In this document: one piece after another, positions 61,101 through 64,000 of the stretch | Numbering within the stretch: position 1 is the stretch's first letter | Layout of the letters: each line of letters starts with the position of its first letter | Origin: Cryptomeria japonica | Taxonomy: Eukaryota > Streptophyta > Pinopsida > Cupressales > Cupressaceae | Length of the DNA stretch: 64,000 bases | Assembly: GCF_030272615.1 (NCBI RefSeq) | Contig: NC_081405.1 | Coordinates: 573,779,252 to 573,843,251 of the forward strand | Reading direction: 5' to 3' | The notes under the pieces: generated by a model | Databases searched by the model: none | Told to the model about the DNA's origin: nothing | The model's input: only the letters and a program-made list of their open reading frames with translations | Translations under genes and position numbers: made by a program

Positions 61101-62030
61101 TTTGATAACAGGAGAGGATAATCTCATTGAGAAATGCAAGCAAGATTTGGTAGCAGAATTCGATATGAAGGATCTAGGGCTTCTACATTATTTTTTGGGA
61201 TTAGAAGTATGACAGAAGAAAAACTACATCCTCCTAAATCAAGGAAAGTACACCACAGATATTCTAACTAGATTTGGGATGATGGAGTGTAAGCCATTAG
61301 CTACACCAATGGAAACTAATTTGCACAAGCTGAAAATTGAGGCAGAAGATTCAGAACCTATAGATCTCACACTCTACAGACAAATCATCGGTTCACTCAT
61401 GTATTTGGTAAATAGTCGTCCTGATATCTACTATGCTACAAATGTATTAATTCACTTCATGTGTGAGCCTAAGAAGATACATCTAATGGCTGCTAAACAC
61501 ATTCTAAGATATTTACGAGGCACAATCGGACTTGGCTTAAAGTATGAAAATGTTGAGATTCAACTTGAAGGATATTCTGATTCTGATTGGGCCGGAAGTA
61601 CCACTGACCATAAAATTACTATAAGGTGTTGCTTCAGTCTTGGTTCTGCTATGATATCTTGGTTCAGTAGAAAATAGTCAGTAGTTGCACAAAGCTCCAC
61701 CAAAGCAAAATATATGGTAGCCTCCATGGGAGCTCGTGAAGCGGTATGGCTAAGAAAGTTATTATTTGGATTATTTGGAAAAACTCTGAATTCAACAATA
61801 ATTCACTGTGATAATCAGAGCTGTATCAAGCTCTCAGTAAATCCAGTTTTCACAATCGATCCAAACATATTGAGATCCCTTATCACTACATAAGAGATAT
61901 GGTAGATCGAAACGTCATAAAACTAGTGTACATCAGTATTGAAGAACAAAATGCTGATATCTTCACCAAGCCACTTGCAAGATTGAAGATAGAATACTTC
62001 AGAAGTAAACTTGGTATGACTAGATTATAA
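58123..62030 (+). pseudogene. Copia gag-pol polyprotein, broken
   Basis: Gag starts at the ATG at 58,123 (SNFISWKIRIIAILEE) and shifts frame near 58,440. Zinc knuckle CYKCDKYGHTHRNC at 58,800. Protease DSGAS near 58,957. GAG-pre-integrase HKRLGHLR near 59,345. Integrase catalytic residues: Asp in HSDLCGP near 59,527, Asp in RSDNGGEY near 59,720, Glu in GVAERKNR near 59,830. RT from 60,557, with a frameshift near 60,845 and the catalytic YVDD near 61,090. RNase H: DSDWAGS near 61,580, a TKAKYM run near 61,700 and HCDNQSC near 61,805. The end is ADIFTKPLARLK near 61,955. Stops after 58,260 are mainly TAG. A small deletion near 61,850 shifts the RNase H frame. Confidence 0.95.
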
Positions 62031-62420
62031 TTAAGATTATTAGGATGAAATTCCTACCATGTGTAATTTGTTCATGAATAAATAAATAAAATGTATATTG
62101 CAATATTCTAACTATGTTCAAGAAGATGACGATCTTCTTATGTTTAAGGTTACTATTTCAAGGTGACGATCTTGACAATAGTTGACCAAGTGTCAAGATT
62201 GACTACATTAAGTTGTTGTCCCGGACTATGCTGGATATCTTGATCCTAAAGTATATGATCATCTCATGATTGACTTCTTAAGTGATTGTCCTGGACTAAG
62301 ATGGATATCATGATATTGAGTTTATTGTCATGACAAGACTATATTAAATGTTGTCCCAAATTGTGTCGGAAGTCATGACAGAATATGCTCCCAAGAAAAT
62401 TACTTAGATCCACTCTTGCT

Positions 62421-62429
62421 AAGAGGGAG
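62421..62429 (+). other. Polypurine tract of the nested copia element
   Basis: AAGAGGGAG directly before the 3' LTR; serves as plus-strand DNA primer in intact elements. Confidence 0.85.
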
Positions 62430-62725
62430 TGTTAAGATATAGCCCTCGTGAATCTAACTAAGGGTAAATCGGTTATTATCTGGAGAGTGATATATTAACA
62501 GAGCATACAGTTCGGAAATTAAACATAAACAAACTAATTGTTATGAACGGTTGCCTCCGTAGGCGCATGTCCATACGTGGCAATTGCCACATATGGACAT
62601 TTCCCTACGTAGGCAACCTTTCCTCTTGTATTTAAACCGGATTCAATGATGGAGATGATCAATAACTCATGACAATCAGTCTTCCAGAATCGTTGTCATT
62701 ATTATTCGATCCATATTTAACAACA
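62430..62725 (+). repeat. 3' LTR of the nested copia element
   Basis: Same length as the 5' LTR (296 bp). It starts TGTTAAGATATAG and ends TTAACAACA, with the hairpin at 62,549-62,618 and TATTTAAA at 62,629-62,636. It is followed by CAGAG. Confidence 0.95.
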
Positions 62726-62730
62726 CAGAG
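62726..62730 (+). other. Target-site duplication, right (CAGAG)
   Basis: Matches 57,676-57,680 exactly, confirming a clean insertion of the copia element. Confidence 0.92.
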
Positions 62731-64000
62731 AAACAAATAAGAGAAAGAAGTCTAGTTCATCTATTTCCTGATATGTCTGTAGCAGAAATAAAGGAGCATT
62801 TGACAACATACAATTCTAAATTTCTTGTCAAATAGAGAGCCTTAAAATTGATGAATGGGCTATACATCGATGTAGAAAATGAGACAAAAGCCAAATGGTT
62901 GGATATCTTCAAACGAAAGGATGTCGGTGAACAATCTCAAATTGAAATTGTTGATGTCGCTGAGCAAGATCCTGATGCTACCAAGCAAGACCCAACTGAC
63001 AATATTCAAATTGATGAAGATGTCATGGATGCAGAAGCACCAGAACAGGAAATGATAGAAGGCACTACCTATGCAAAACTTGTCTCTAGTGAATCTATCT
63101 TAAAACAAGTTTAGCCTTATCCACCAGCCAAGCCACCTATCTCTACCGAAGCTCCTAAGGAGATAGATCAAAGTACCGAAGGTCACAAGTCTGAAGCAGC
63201 AGAAGATACAACTAAAGGTCAGAAGCACCATCAAGCACTGAAAATGTTACAGCTGAGACCCCTAGTACCGAGACACCGAAGGACACTACAATGGCTACAG
63301 GAACTGACCAAAGTGTTGCATCTATCGAGCAACCTACCGAGGGTCCGCAAGACTCACAAGAACTTGTCTTAGTACAAACAACCAAAGGTAAAGAGAAGAA
63401 GGTGAGAAAGCATAGTTTCAAGATTGATTTAACTAAACTGATAGTGTTGCCGAATGTGGATATCTCAAAATTAAAAGGGCAAGCACTTACTGATTTCGGT
63501 GAACTATGCAAAGCAAAGGCCGAACAAGAAAAACAACTGGCCTTTTAAAAGAAGAATAAAGTACTACAGAAGGTGAAGACACTACTAACATATATGTTAC
63601 CTTCAACAACAGTGTCAACCGATGTAGCCATCCACATTCAACTGGATGAACTCCTTACTCAAATAGAAACATCTGGAGTTGATGCATCTGAGTGCTTAAG
63701 AAAGCTAAAAGAAAAAGAGCTTACTACAAAGATGATAGAAGAGGTACAAAAAGCTCTCGCTATAGGAAAAGTAAAGCTTGTCAAATTCATTGCTGAGTTA
63801 TCCCCTCAACTCAAGCATATTCTTTATTTATTTCAGAAACTTTGTACATTTTCCTTATTCATTAAAGATATCAAGAATAAAACTGATGCAATTGAGAAAG
63901 AGATCATCGATCTCTCCAATAAGTTGACCACCGAGCCTAATTTAGTTCAGAATTTTTATACCAAGCTTCAACAGCTCATGGCTCAACAGTTAGAACTCAG
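62731..64000 (+). pseudogene. Long unknown ORF of the LTR element, second part
   Basis: Continues the 55,870-57,680 ORF in phase after the copia element. A TAG lies at about 62,833 and another at 63,112-63,114. An acidic, Glu/Asp/Gln-rich segment (62,900-63,060) is followed by a Thr/Glu/Pro-rich segment (63,120-63,370), a frame change near 63,225, and then a lysine-rich stretch with KHSFKIDLTKLIVLPNVDIS. A further stop at 63,546 is followed by an open frame to the window edge that looks coiled-coil (LDELLTQIETSG, then LRKLKEKELTTKMIEEV). No catalytic motif is recognised. Confidence 0.6.

Larger units (their letters stand above)
57681..62725 (+). mobile_element. Complete Ty1-copia retrotransposon, nested, 5,045 bp
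   Basis: Two 296-bp LTRs, a primer-binding site, one gag-pol reading region and a polypurine tract, flanked by CAGAG duplications. The domain order gag, protease, integrase, RT, RNase H is that of copia. By eye the LTRs differ at about 24 of 296 positions (about 8%, mostly transitions), so the insertion is not very recent. Point stops and frameshifts have since inactivated it. Confidence 0.96.
52768..64000 (+). mobile_element. Large LTR element with gag-like and long unknown ORF, cut by window edge
   Basis: 5' LTR 52,768-53,929, primer-binding site at 53,932, a gag-like ORF with five zinc-knuckle-type motifs (53,992-55,321), and a very long second ORF from 55,870 to beyond the window. A complete copia element is nested inside (57,681-62,725). 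No protease, integrase or RT of its own is visible in the part present, so it may be non-autonomous. The 3' LTR would lie outside the window. Confidence 0.75.

Noticed and set aside
28150-62030. Recoding of TAG as an amino acid
   Set aside because: Frameshifts and TGA stops occur in the same elements and the intact RING genes need no TAG readthrough; methylation decay explains the TAG bias better.
1-64000. tRNA or rRNA genes
   Set aside because: No cloverleaf with conserved arms or rRNA core sequence was noticed; primer-binding sites only mimic the 3' end of a tRNA complement.

Overview
The window looks like an intergenic stretch of a large, repeat-rich plant nuclear genome. It is AT-rich and has almost no intact host genes. 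It is packed with decayed non-LTR retrotransposons (LINEs with DUF4283/CCHC ORF1 and plant-type RNase H), a Ty1-copia element, a Helitron relic and pentatricopeptide-repeat (PPR) pseudogene pieces. Several long ORFs of unknown type remind me of predicted proteins from conifers, so I lean towards a gymnosperm. That is inference; no sequence feature proves the species.

Layout. 1-2.95 kb: 5' part of a decayed LINE (A), minus strand. 3.46-5.66 kb: decayed Helitron Rep-helicase, minus strand. 7.5-9.1 kb: 3' end of a LINE (C) with RNase H, plus strand. 9.43-11.1 kb: a retroposon-like unknown ORF, plus strand; a related piece lies at 40.95-42.19 kb. 11.55 and 14.9-15.4 kb: PPR pseudogene fragments. 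12.0-12.4 kb: a 363-bp MITE-like element. 13.4 kb: a DUF4283 relic. 17.4-22.05 kb: a palindromic satellite array of about 3.8 kb, built from 20-, 30- and 40-bp units and bracketed by inverted arms carrying GGGATCCC repeats. 22-28 kb: AT-rich sequence with little structure. 28.11-34.45 kb: a full-length LINE (D), minus strand, with a near-perfect 13-bp target-site duplication. 34.6-44 kb: a local cluster of duplicated RING-H2 genes, two intact copies and one broken by a copia LTR, interleaved with retroposons. 44.6-47.6 and 48.1-52.77 kb: two members of LINE family B, minus strand. 52.77 kb to the end: a large LTR element with a 1.16-kb LTR, a gag-like protein with five zinc-knuckle-type motifs and a very long second ORF. 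That ORF is interrupted by a complete 5,045-bp copia element (57,681-62,725) flanked by CAGAG duplications.

The only plausible working host genes are the two RING-H2 genes. Everything else is mobile DNA or its remains. Premature stops in the elements are mostly TAG with some TGA and few TAA, which fits decay by deamination of methylated cytosine. The most unusual structures are the satellite with its 10-bp-multiple units inside inverted arms, and the large LTR element with its long ORF of unknown function. Element boundaries given without target-site duplications are approximate (tens of bases).
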